Origin: Acidobacteriota bacterium
GTDB taxonomy: Bacteria; Acidobacteriota; Polarisedimenticolia; Gp22-AA2
Length of the DNA: 14,236 bases
Direction: 5' to 3'
Assembly (NCBI GenBank): GCA_016202915.1
Contig: JACQNT010000087.1
Span: 1 to 14,236 of the forward strand
Part shown: positions 1 through 6,127 of the stretch, in pieces
Layout of the letters: the number at the start of each line of letters is the position of its first letter
Position numbering within the stretch: the first letter of the stretch is position 1
Made by a program: the position numbers and the translations under genes
Notes under the pieces: generated by a model
The model's input: the letters and a program-made list of their open reading frames with translations, nothing else
Database searches by the model: none
What the model was told of the DNA's origin: nothing

Positions 1-592
1 ACCCCAGGGAGTACTTCATGTTGTCCCGGAGGTAGTCGAAGCCGAACTCGTTGTTCGTGCCGTAGGTGATGTCGGCGGCGTAGACCTGCTGGCGCGCCGG
101 GTCGTCCATGTCGTGCTGGATCGCCCCCACGCTGAGGCCCAGGAATTTGTAGATGGGCCCCATCCAGGCGGCGTCGCGGCGCGCCAGGTAATCGTTGACG
201 GTGACGATGTGGACGCCCCTGCCGTTCAGGGCGTTCAGGTACGCCGCCAGGGTCGCGACCAGGGTCTTCCCCTCCCCGGTCTTCATCTCGGCGATCTTCC
301 CCTGGTGCAGGACCATGCCGCCGATGAGCTGCACGTCGAAATGCCGCATGTTGACGGTGCGGCGGGCCGCCTCGCGGCACAGGGCGAAGGCTTCGTCGAG
401 GACCTCTTCGAGGGCGGCCCCCTGCGCCACGCGCTCCCTGAGCTCGGCGGTGCGGGCCGGGAACCGGTGGTCCGGGAGGTCGCGGGCCTGCGGCTCGAGC
501 GCGTTGATCGCGCCGACGCGCGGCCGGATCCGGCGCAGCTCCCGCTCGTTCTTCGTGCCGACGATTTTCTTGAGGATCGCGTCGATGATCAT
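1..592 (-). CDS. secA: SecA preprotein translocase ATPase, N-terminal part (C-terminus outside window)
   Basis: SecA is the cytosolic and membrane-associated ATPase motor that drives unfolded precursors through the SecYEG channel. The visible ~197 residues are the start of nucleotide-binding domain 1. They begin MIIDAILKKIVGTKNEREL, a typical SecA N-terminus. The Walker A segment KTGEGKT lies near residues 104-110. It is followed by HIVTVNDYLARRDA and YGTNNEFGFDYLRDN, both signature SecA stretches. The ATG at 592 was chosen because it gives the family-typical N-terminus; the upstream Shine-Dalgarno is weak (GGAAGGGCG about 15 bases away). The reading frame is open to the window edge, so most of the protein is missing. 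A sigma-70-like promoter sits about 150 bp upstream, and the M23 peptidase gene lies immediately upstream on the same strand. Identification is near certain. Confidence 0.97.
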   Translation of the reverse strand, partial: MIIDAILKKIVGTKNERELRRIRPRVGAINALEPQARDLPDHRFPARTAELRERVAQGAALEEVLDEAFALCREAARRTVNMRHFDVQLIGGMVLHQGKIAEMKTGEGKTLVATLAAYLNALNGRGVHIVTVNDYLARRDAAWMGPIYKFLGLSVGAIQHDMDDPARQQVYAADITYGTNNEFGFDYLRDNMKYSLG

Positions 593-742
593 CGAGGTTG
601 AGCTGGCGCCCTTCCGCCCCTCGCGGGGGCCCGAACCCCGGTGACGGACTGTGGAGGGATCGAATCCACGGATCGCCGCGCCCGCCGCGGCCTCGCCAGG
701 ACCCGGGATTGTCTCGCGCAGCGGCCCGGCCGCTTGCGCGCA

Positions 743-770
743 ACTATAGCAAAAGCCGGGGAGAAATCAA
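743..770 (-). promoter_or_regulatory. Predicted sigma-70 promoter for secA
   Basis: Read on the minus strand, TTGATT (765-770) and TATAGT (743-748) are separated by 16 bp. They lie in a short AT-richer patch between the M23 gene and secA. Transcription would start near 736 and leave a leader of about 144 nt. I saw no convincing terminator between the two genes, so read-through from the M23 gene is also possible. The rest of the 593-804 gap shows no gene. Confidence 0.6.
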
Positions 771-804
771 AGGTTGCGGGGCCGCGGCGGGCCCGGACGG
801 GCTC

Positions 805-1704
805 CTAGAAGCTCCGGTACTCTTCCAGGATGTACTTGACAGGATCCACGTTCCTCTGGTGGACCAGGAGCTCGTAGTGGACGTGCGGCCCGGTGCTCCG
901 GCCCGTGCTCCCCACCGTGCCGATCACGTCGCCGCGCTTGACCCGCTGCCCGACCCGGACGTTGGATGAGGACAGGTGGCCGTAGCGCGTGATGATGCCG
1001 TAGCCGTGGGCGATGATGACCGACTGGCCGAAGCCGCCGCTCGGGCCCACCCGGGTGACGATCCCGTCGGCCGGCGCCACGATCTTGGTGCCGAGAGGTG
1101 CTACGAGATCGAGCCCCTGGTGAAAGTCGCGCATCCCCGTGAACGGGTCGCGCCGCCAGCCGAAGCCGTTCCCCATCAGGCCCCTCACGGGATAGATGCT
1201 GGGGGTGGAAGAGAGGAGCAGGGACTGTTTCTGGAACGCCATGTCCAGGGTCCGGAAGCTGTCCTGGAGGGCCCCCGAGCGCTCCTTGAGGGTGTTGATC
1301 TCCCCCTCGATGATCGACTGGGTGGCCTTGGGGGACAGCCCCTTCAGGTCGAAGGAGCTCCCGCCGGCCGCCATCTGCTGCCCGTTCAGGTCCTCGACCC
1401 CCACCATCATGGCGAACTTGGTCGCCTTGGTCTCGAACTCCGACAGCTTGCTGCGCAGGTCGGTGAGCGAGGTGCTGAACTTCTCGTTGGCCTTCTTGAG
1501 CTCGTCGTTCTCCAGGGACAGCTTCTGGACGCTCGCCCGGAGCTGGCTGGACTTGAGCAGGAAGTGGGGGAACATCAAGCCGGCGATGAACAGGGCCCCC
1601 AGGAAGCAGCCGGCCGCCAGCAGGAAGTTCTTTGATACCTTAAGCCGCCGGAACTTCGCGGCGGCGTGCGGGACGATCATGATGGTGTAGAACTTTCTGT
1701 TCAT
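805..1704 (-). CDS. Membrane-anchored M23 family (LytM-type) metallopeptidase
   Basis: This is a probable peptidoglycan endopeptidase, or a LytM-like activator, of about 299 residues. It starts MNRKFYTIMIVPH, a common opening in this group. One transmembrane segment follows at about residues 28-50. A coiled-coil-like region comes next (about 55-160, including SLENDELKKANEKF). The C-terminal half is the M23 domain. The zinc and catalytic residues are visible: HQGLD (H195, D199), YGHLS (H243) and HVHYE (H274, H276). All are intact, so it looks enzymatically active, with the domain on the outer face of the inner membrane. ATG 1704 is preferred over a TTG at 1719 because it fits the family N-terminus and has a modest GGTCAGG ribosome-binding site. 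secA follows on the same strand. The precise cleavage specificity cannot be read from the sequence. Confidence 0.92.
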   Translation of the reverse strand: MNRKFYTIMIVPHAAAKFRRLKVSKNFLLAAGCFLGALFIAGLMFPHFLLKSSQLRASVQKLSLENDELKKANEKFSTSLTDLRSKLSEFETKATKFAMMVGVEDLNGQQMAAGGSSFDLKGLSPKATQSIIEGEINTLKERSGALQDSFRTLDMAFQKQSLLLSSTPSIYPVRGLMGNGFGWRRDPFTGMRDFHQGLDLVAPLGTKIVAPADGIVTRVGPSGGFGQSVIIAHGYGIITRYGHLSSSNVRVGQRVKRGDVIGTVGSTGRSTGPHVHYELLVHQRNVDPVKYILEEYRSF

Positions 1705-1743
1705 GGCAACCTGACCCAAGGAGCGGGCCGACGGAAGGCGTGC

Positions 1744-1772
1744 ATCCTAGCATCGAGCCGGCGGAGAGTCAA
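1744..1772 (-). promoter_or_regulatory. Proximal sigma-70 promoter of the M23 peptidase gene
   Basis: On the minus strand, TTGACT (1767-1772) and TAGGAT (1744-1749) have an optimal 17-bp spacer. Transcription would begin near 1737, about 33 nt before the ATG at 1704. The same -10 hexamer with a TTGACA -35 recurs upstream of purC, which supports this as the normal housekeeping promoter form of the organism. Confidence 0.7.
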
Positions 1773-1897
1773 CAAAGTCGCTTCCCCCCTACCCCCTCCT
1801 GTCGTGCGCCTCGGGCTCCCGACCACCAGCGGTCGAGGTAACTTCGAATCAAAATGGCTCTGCCCTGCCTCCAGGAGTTGCATATGCGGAAAGAGGT

Positions 1898-1931
1898 ATT
1901 CGATATCCAAATCGTTTGAATCGCATATCCG
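1898..1931. repeat. Spaced direct repeat (ATATCC core, 22-bp period), possible operator
   Basis: The plus strand carries ATTCGATATCC ending at 1908 and AATCGCATATCCG ending at 1931. Their ATATCC cores are exactly 22 bp apart, about two DNA turns. A related palindromic GCATATGC followed by GG lies at 1880-1889. The array sits just downstream of the distal M23-gene promoter and upstream of nagZ, where a transcription factor could affect either. No known regulator motif is recognised. Confidence 0.4.
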
Positions 1932-1938
1932 TAAATGA

Positions 1939-1967
1939 AATCTAGTGTCCCATACCCCCCCTGTCAA
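1939..1967 (-). promoter_or_regulatory. Distal sigma-70 promoter with poly-G spacer
   Basis: On the minus strand, a perfect TTGACA (1962-1967) and TAGATT (1939-1944) are separated by 17 bp. The spacer includes a run of seven G. The predicted start near 1932 is about 228 nt upstream of the M23 start codon, so this is either a second promoter for that gene or the promoter of an unrecognised small RNA. The 1705-2054 region has no convincing protein gene. Confidence 0.6.
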
Positions 1968-2017
1968 GCAAATATTTCAGATCCGTAACCGCCGCGGCCC
2001 CGATAGCGGCCCTACCC

Positions 2018-2046
2018 TTGCTCCCCGCTCCCCCCTCGACTAGAGT
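2018..2046 (+). promoter_or_regulatory. Possible nagZ promoter giving a leaderless transcript
   Basis: TTGCTC (2018-2023) and TAGAGT (2041-2046) have a 17-bp spacer. A start 6-8 bases after the -10 would fall at or just before the nagZ ATG at 2055. There is no Shine-Dalgarno sequence in front of that ATG, which fits leaderless translation. The -35 matches the consensus at only three positions, so the call is tentative. Confidence 0.4.
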
Positions 2047-2054
2047 ACGCAGCC

Positions 2055-3170
2055 ATGTGGCGGGGGCAGGATCTCAGCCTGGAAGACAGGATCGGCCAGC
2101 TGTTCTGGATCGGATTCGCGGGGACTGCCCTCGGGCCGGCGCTGCGGCGGCTTGTCGACCGGGTCCGTCCCGGCGGGCTGATCCTCTTCTCACGGAACAT
2201 TGAAAGAGCCTCCCAGGTCCGCGCCCTGACCGACGCCCTCTACCGGTCGCTGCGCGTGCCCCCCTTCATCGCCCTCGATCAGGAGGGCGGCCGGGTGAAC
2301 CGGCTCCGGCCGATCCTGGGGCCGACTCCCGAATGCCAGGCCTTGGCGATCCGTCCGGACGCCACGGCCGCCGTCAGCCGGCACGCCGCGGCCACGGCCG
2401 CCACGCTCAAGGCGCTCGGGTTCAACGTGAACTTCGCGCCGGTCCTGGACCTCTCCGGACCCGACCCGGCCAACGGTATCGGCGACCGGGCCTTCGGACG
2501 TGATCCGTTACGAGTCGCCTCCCTCGCCCGGGTTTACCTCGAGACCCTCCTCGGAGCCGGAGTGATCCCCGTCGGCAAGCACTTCCCCGGTCTCGGATCC
2601 GCCCGCGCCGACACCCATCAGATCCTGCCGGTGATCAACCGGCCCCGGTCGACGCTCTGGAAGCGCGACCTGCTCCCCTACCGGCGTCTGAAGCGGCTGC
2701 TGCCGATGGTGATGGTCGGGCACGCCTGCTACCCCGCCCTGCAGGGGAAACGCCGCGAACCGGCGACGCTGTCCCGGGCGGTGGTGGAAGAAACGCTCCG
2801 GCGGTGCCTGGGGTATCGCGGCCTCGTCCTGACCGACGACCTCGAGATGGGGGCGGTCGACCAGGGCCTCGATGGCGAAACGGTGGCGCTCGCCGCCCTC
2901 GCCGCCGGGAGCGACGGGCTGATGTTCTGCCGTTCCGAGGCGCGGATCCTGGAGGCCCGGGAGGGGGTCCTGCGGGCCGTGGCAGGCGGGTCCGTCGGCC
3001 TGGCGAGGATCAACAGGTCGCTGCGCCGGATCTTCAGATTGAAGGAGCGCTACCTGGCGGCGCGCCGCCGCGGACGCTACTCCCCCGGCGCCGTGGCCCG
3101 ATCCCGCTCGGCCATCGAAGCCCTCGGGATCGCCTCCGCCGGCGCTCCCGACCCGACCGCCCGGTCCTAG
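2055..3170 (+). CDS. nagZ: Glycoside hydrolase family 3 beta-N-acetylhexosaminidase (NagZ-like)
   Basis: NagZ enzymes remove N-acetylglucosamine from muropeptides during cell-wall recycling in the cytoplasm. The 371 residues carry the family landmarks: LDQEGGRVNRL (residues 74-84), NFAPVLDL (126-133), KHFPGLG (175-181), ADTH (185-188, the Asp-x-His acid/base dyad of NagZ enzymes) and LTDDLEMGAV (259-268, with the presumed nucleophile D261). No signal peptide is seen, which agrees with a cytosolic role. The usual KHFPGHG reads KHFPGLG here, so one conserved His is Leu, while the catalytic dyad is retained. ATG 2055 is the only reasonable start; it has no visible ribosome-binding site. The last 30 or so residues are low-complexity. 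The gene is convergent with purC, with a 26-bp gap and no obvious terminator. Confidence 0.9.
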   Translation: MWRGQDLSLEDRIGQLFWIGFAGTALGPALRRLVDRVRPGGLILFSRNIERASQVRALTDALYRSLRVPPFIALDQEGGRVNRLRPILGPTPECQALAIRPDATAAVSRHAAATAATLKALGFNVNFAPVLDLSGPDPANGIGDRAFGRDPLRVASLARVYLETLLGAGVIPVGKHFPGLGSARADTHQILPVINRPRSTLWKRDLLPYRRLKRLLPMVMVGHACYPALQGKRREPATLSRAVVEETLRRCLGYRGLVLTDDLEMGAVDQGLDGETVALAALAAGSDGLMFCRSEARILEAREGVLRAVAGGSVGLARINRSLRRIFRLKERYLAARRRGRYSPGAVARSRSAIEALGIASAGAPDPTARS

Positions 3171-3196
3171 ATCTCCCGCCATGACGGTCCCATACG

Positions 3197-4084
3197 CTAC
3201 TCGAGATCGCGGCCGGTGATCCTGCGAAAGATGTCCAGGTACCGCCGCCGCGTCCCTTCCACGATGTCGTCGGGGAGGCGCGGCGCCGGAGGGTTCTTGT
3301 CCCAGCCGATCGACTCGAGGTAGTCGCGGACGTACTGCTTGTCGAGGGAGGGCTGCGGCCCGCCCGGCCGGTACGACTCCGCCGGCCAGAAGCGCGAGGA
3401 GTCGGGCGTCAGGACCTCGTCGGCGAGGACCAGCCCGGAGTCGTCCAGCCCGAACTCGAACTTGGTGTCCGCGATGAGAATGCCGCGGTTCTCGGCGTGC
3501 TCGCAGGCCCTGCGGTAGATCGCCAGGCTGAGGTCGCGGACCTGTTCCGCCGTTTCGCGCCCCACCAGATCGGCGACCTGGGAGAAGCTGATGTTCTCGT
3601 CGTGCCCCTGCTGCGCCTTGGTCGAGGGCGTGAACAGCGCCTCGGGAAGGCGGGCCGACTCCTCCAGCCCGCCGGGCAGCTTCTGGTCGCAGATCGCGCC
3701 GGTCCGGCGGTACTCCCTGTACCCGGATCCCGCGAGATAGCCGCGCACCACGCACTCGACCGGCAGCATCCGCAGCCGCTTCACCAGGACCGCCCGGCCG
3801 CGCAGCAGATCGGCCTGGGCGCGCAGCGGCTCCGGGAAGCGCTCCACCCGGTGCTCCCTGAGATGGTTCCGCACCAGGTCGGCCGTCCGCTCGAACCAGA
3901 AGAGGGAGATCTGGTTCAGCACCTTCCCCTTGTCCGGGATGCCGTTCTTGAGGACGTGGTCGAAGGCGGAGATCCGGTCGGTGGAGACGATCAGGAGCGC
4001 GTCACCGAGATCGAAGTTGTCCCGGACCTTGCCGCGGCTCAGCAGCCGCGCGCCGGGGATGCGGGTCTCCATCAGCGCTGTCAT
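3197..4084 (-). CDS. purC: Phosphoribosylaminoimidazole-succinocarboxamide (SAICAR) synthase
   Basis: This enzyme ligates aspartate to CAIR with ATP hydrolysis in purine biosynthesis. At 295 residues it belongs to the longer, yeast Ade1-like form rather than the ~237-residue E. coli form. Visible motifs are RGKVRD (17-22), the first SAICAR synthase signature around LPVECVVRGYLAGSGYREY (107-125), DTKFEFG (206-212) and the second signature LADEVLTPDSSRFW (220-233). All look intact. The ATG at 4084 has a GAGGCG ribosome-binding site a few bases upstream; an in-frame ATG four codons later has none. A strong promoter lies directly upstream, so purC is probably transcribed on its own. mgtC ends 91 bp upstream on the same strand. 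No other purine genes are in view. Confidence 0.97.
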   Translation of the reverse strand: MTALMETRIPGARLLSRGKVRDNFDLGDALLIVSTDRISAFDHVLKNGIPDKGKVLNQISLFWFERTADLVRNHLREHRVERFPEPLRAQADLLRGRAVLVKRLRMLPVECVVRGYLAGSGYREYRRTGAICDQKLPGGLEESARLPEALFTPSTKAQQGHDENISFSQVADLVGRETAEQVRDLSLAIYRRACEHAENRGILIADTKFEFGLDDSGLVLADEVLTPDSSRFWPAESYRPGGPQPSLDKQYVRDYLESIGWDKNPPAPRLPDDIVEGTRRRYLDIFRRITGRDLE

Positions 4085-4129
4085 GCGCCTCGCCTGAATG
4101 CCGATCGCCCTGGAACTGCGTGGCGCCGC

Positions 4130-4158
4130 ATCCTAGGCCGACGCGTCCGAGGTGTCAA
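4130..4158 (-). promoter_or_regulatory. Sigma-70 promoter of purC
   Basis: On the minus strand, TTGACA (4153-4158) and TAGGAT (4130-4135) are separated by exactly 17 bp. The start would be near 4123, giving a leader of about 39 nt. This is one of the clearest promoters in the window. The leader is too short for a purine riboswitch. Confidence 0.75.
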
Positions 4159-4175
4159 CGGATTTCAGGAGGCCG

Positions 4176-4862
4176 TCAGCGGAGGGGCCGGACCTCGCGC
4201 ACGCCGTCGATCTTCCACAGGTCGCTCAGGAACCGCTTGTGCTGCGGGTGCACGTCGCAGTACTGCACCGTCAGCACGAGGTGATCGGCGGCGCGCTTGA
4301 GGTTGAACGCGTCGGGAGGGCGCCCCGCGGCGCGCAGCGCCTGGTCGATGGCGCTCCGGGTCCGCCCCTGGTCGTCGTCGAAGGCGATCTGGCAGTCGTA
4401 CAGGATGCATCTCCCGAACAGCCGCCTCTCGAACAGCCCCAGCCCGACCAGGACCACGAGGATCAGGGCCGTGGTGAGGACGGCGATGGCGCTGTAGCCG
4501 GCGCCGATGCTCATGCCGACGGCCGCGACGACCCAGATCATCGCCGCCGAGGTGAGGCCGACGACCCGCCCGCGCGCCTGGATGATCGTCCCGGCTCCCA
4601 GGAAGCCGATGCCGGTCACGACCTGCGCGGCGATCCGCCCGGGATCGGCCGGGTGGTCTCCGACGACGGAGAGCGCCACGCGGGCCGAGAGCCACATGAA
4701 CAGCATCGAGCCGAGGCAGATGAGGATGTTGGTCCGGAAGCCCGCCGGCTTGCTCCTCATCTCCCGCTCGATCCCGATGAGCCCGCCGCAGACGATCGCC
4801 AGAAGCGCCTTGGGCAGGAAATCGACCATCAGGGGGCCGAGCGTCTGCCAGAATTCGGTCAT
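4176..4862 (-). CDS. MgtC/SapB family inner-membrane protein
   Basis: MgtC-family proteins are inner-membrane proteins linked to growth in low magnesium, to ATP synthase modulation and to intracellular survival in pathogens; many homologues have no known role. The 228 residues show the conserved GGLIGIERE (26-34), KPAGFRTN (38-45), VVTGIGFLGAGTII (81-94) and GLTSAAMIWVVAAVGM (102-117). About five hydrophobic segments span residues 14-145. A soluble C-terminal part of about 80 residues (150-228) resembles the ACT-like tail of longer members. ATG 4862 has a GGAAG ribosome-binding site 4 bases upstream. The gene is divergent from htrA; the two share a 92-bp region. I give no gene symbol because the family is broad and function varies. 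Confidence 0.92.
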   Translation of the reverse strand: MTEFWQTLGPLMVDFLPKALLAIVCGGLIGIEREMRSKPAGFRTNILICLGSMLFMWLSARVALSVVGDHPADPGRIAAQVVTGIGFLGAGTIIQARGRVVGLTSAAMIWVVAAVGMSIGAGYSAIAVLTTALILVVLVGLGLFERRLFGRCILYDCQIAFDDDQGRTRSAIDQALRAAGRPPDAFNLKRAADHLVLTVQYCDVHPQHKRFLSDLWKIDGVREVRPLR

Positions 4863-4899
4863 GATCTTCCGGGCTCCAGGCCGGTGCGCGACGCGAGGG

Positions 4900-4905
4900 T
4901 ATAAT
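4900..4905 (+). promoter_or_regulatory. Consensus -10 element of the htrA promoter
   Basis: A perfect TATAAT lies 50 bp before the preferred htrA start at 4955. No good -35 hexamer is found 16-18 bp upstream, and there is no TGn extension, so an activator may be needed. A strong ribosome-binding site, GGAGG at 4946-4950, decides the htrA start. The same AT-rich patch may serve mgtC on the other strand, but I could not define that promoter. Confidence 0.5.
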
Positions 4906-4954
4906 TACATCCTTTCCGAGAGGGATGCAACGCGCCGGGCCCTCGGGAGGGGAC

Positions 4955-6127
4955 ATGCCGGTGAAGAGGATCGCGATCGCGTGGCTGGCGACGGCGCTTC
5001 TGCCGCTTCTCTCCTGCGGGCGCCCGGCCCCGGCTGCCGGGGCCGACCCGGGCCCGGTGCCCGCGGCGCCACCCACGACGCTTTCCGTCGCCCCGCCGGC
5101 CACCTCGGACGGCTACGCGGCCGTCATCCGCGCCGTGATGCCCGCCGTCGTGAACATCTCCTCGCTCCAGGTCGTCACGACGTACGAGTACTCCCCCTTC
5201 ATGGTCGACCCGTTCTTCCGCCACTTTTTCGGAGATCAGTTCTCCGAGTTCGTGGTGCCGCGGGAGCGGCGCGCCACCAGCCTCGGGTCGGGCGTCGTGG
5301 TGGGCGATCGCGGGACGATCCTGACGAGCAACCACGTCGTCGAGAACGCGCGCGAGGTCAAGGTCGCCGGCTCGGACGGCCGCGGGCTGCGCGCCCGCGT
5401 GCTCGGCACCGACCCGCGCACCGACCTGGCGGTCCTCAGGGTCGAGAACGCCTCCCTGCCGAAGGCGGCACTGGGGGACTCGGAGAGGCTCCAGGTCGGT
5501 GACATCGTCCTGGCGATCGGCAACCCGTTCGGCCTGGGCGGGACGGTCACCATGGGGATCGTCAGCGCCATCGGCCGGGGCAGCCTGGGTATCGCCGACT
5601 ACGAGGATTTCATCCAGACGGACGCGGCGATCAACCCCGGCAACTCGGGCGGGGCCCTGATCAACACCCGCGGGGAGGTGATCGGGATCAACACGGCGAT
5701 CTACTCCCGCACCGGCGGGTACCAGGGGATCGGGTTCGCGATCCCCTCCAACATGGCCCGCGGCGTCCTCGAGAGCATCCTCGAGCACGGCCGGGTGGTG
5801 CGCGGCTACGCCGGGCTCGGCCTGCAGGCCATCACGCCGGACATCGCCCGCGCCTTCGATCTCGACGAGACCCGCGGGGCCCTCGTGGCGGCGATCGATC
5901 CCCGCGGGCCCGCCGCCGCGGCCGGGCTGCGGCCCGGCGACGTGATCGTGTCGCTGCGGGGCCGGCCGGTCGCCTCCGACGACGATCTGCGCACGCAGCT
6001 CTCCCGCCTCAAGCCGGGCGAGAAGGCGGCGCTGGGGGTGGTGCGGAACGGCCGGCGCTTCGAGGCGGGCCTGGTGCTGGACGAGCCGCCGGAGACCGCC
6101 GGGAGGCGGGAACGCCGGCGCGGCTGA
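4955..6127 (+). CDS. HtrA/DegP-family serine protease with one PDZ domain, predicted lipoprotein
   Basis: This is an envelope quality-control protease of about 390 residues. The start at 4955 is preferred over the ATG at 4925 because GGAGGGG lies just upstream and the protein then begins with a short charged and hydrophobic signal. That signal ends in a lipobox-like LLSC (Cys21, followed by Gly), then a Pro/Ala-rich linker. The trypsin-like domain has the full triad: His in LTSNHVVEN (H127), Asp in DPRTDLAVL (D157) and Ser in NPGNSGGAL (S231). A single PDZ domain follows at about 284-378, including RGPAAAAGLRPGDVI. One PDZ domain is like DegS, whereas DegP and DegQ have two. The last 119 bp overlap the 3' end of dnaE2 on the other strand. 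The stress-response role is inferred from the family. Confidence 0.93.
   Translation: MPVKRIAIAWLATALLPLLSCGRPAPAAGADPGPVPAAPPTTLSVAPPATSDGYAAVIRAVMPAVVNISSLQVVTTYEYSPFMVDPFFRHFFGDQFSEFVVPRERRATSLGSGVVVGDRGTILTSNHVVENAREVKVAGSDGRGLRARVLGTDPRTDLAVLRVENASLPKAALGDSERLQVGDIVLAIGNPFGLGGTVTMGIVSAIGRGSLGIADYEDFIQTDAAINPGNSGGALINTRGEVIGINTAIYSRTGGYQGIGFAIPSNMARGVLESILEHGRVVRGYAGLGLQAITPDIARAFDLDETRGALVAAIDPRGPAAAAGLRPGDVIVSLRGRPVASDDDLRTQLSRLKPGEKAALGVVRNGRRFEAGLVLDEPPETAGRRERRRG

Noticed and set aside
645..690. tRNA T-arm-like sequence (GATCGAATCC flanked by complementary bases)
   Set aside because: The pairing gives a 9-base loop, and no acceptor, D or anticodon stems can be drawn around it.
1701..1967. 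88-codon minus-strand ORF upstream of the M23 gene
   Set aside because: Its start overlaps the -35 of the distal promoter, it runs across the proximal promoter, and the product resembles nothing.
2508..3755. 415-codon minus-strand frame crossing nagZ and purC
   Set aside because: It is antisense to nagZ and in the wrong frame of purC; the composition is low-complexity and no family is recognised.
4085..4129. Purine riboswitch before purC
   Set aside because: The predicted leader is about 39 nt, too short, and no conserved purine aptamer sequence is present.
3497..4300. 267-codon plus-strand frame over purC and the mgtC end
   Set aside because: Antisense to two conserved genes and without domain features; a shadow frame.
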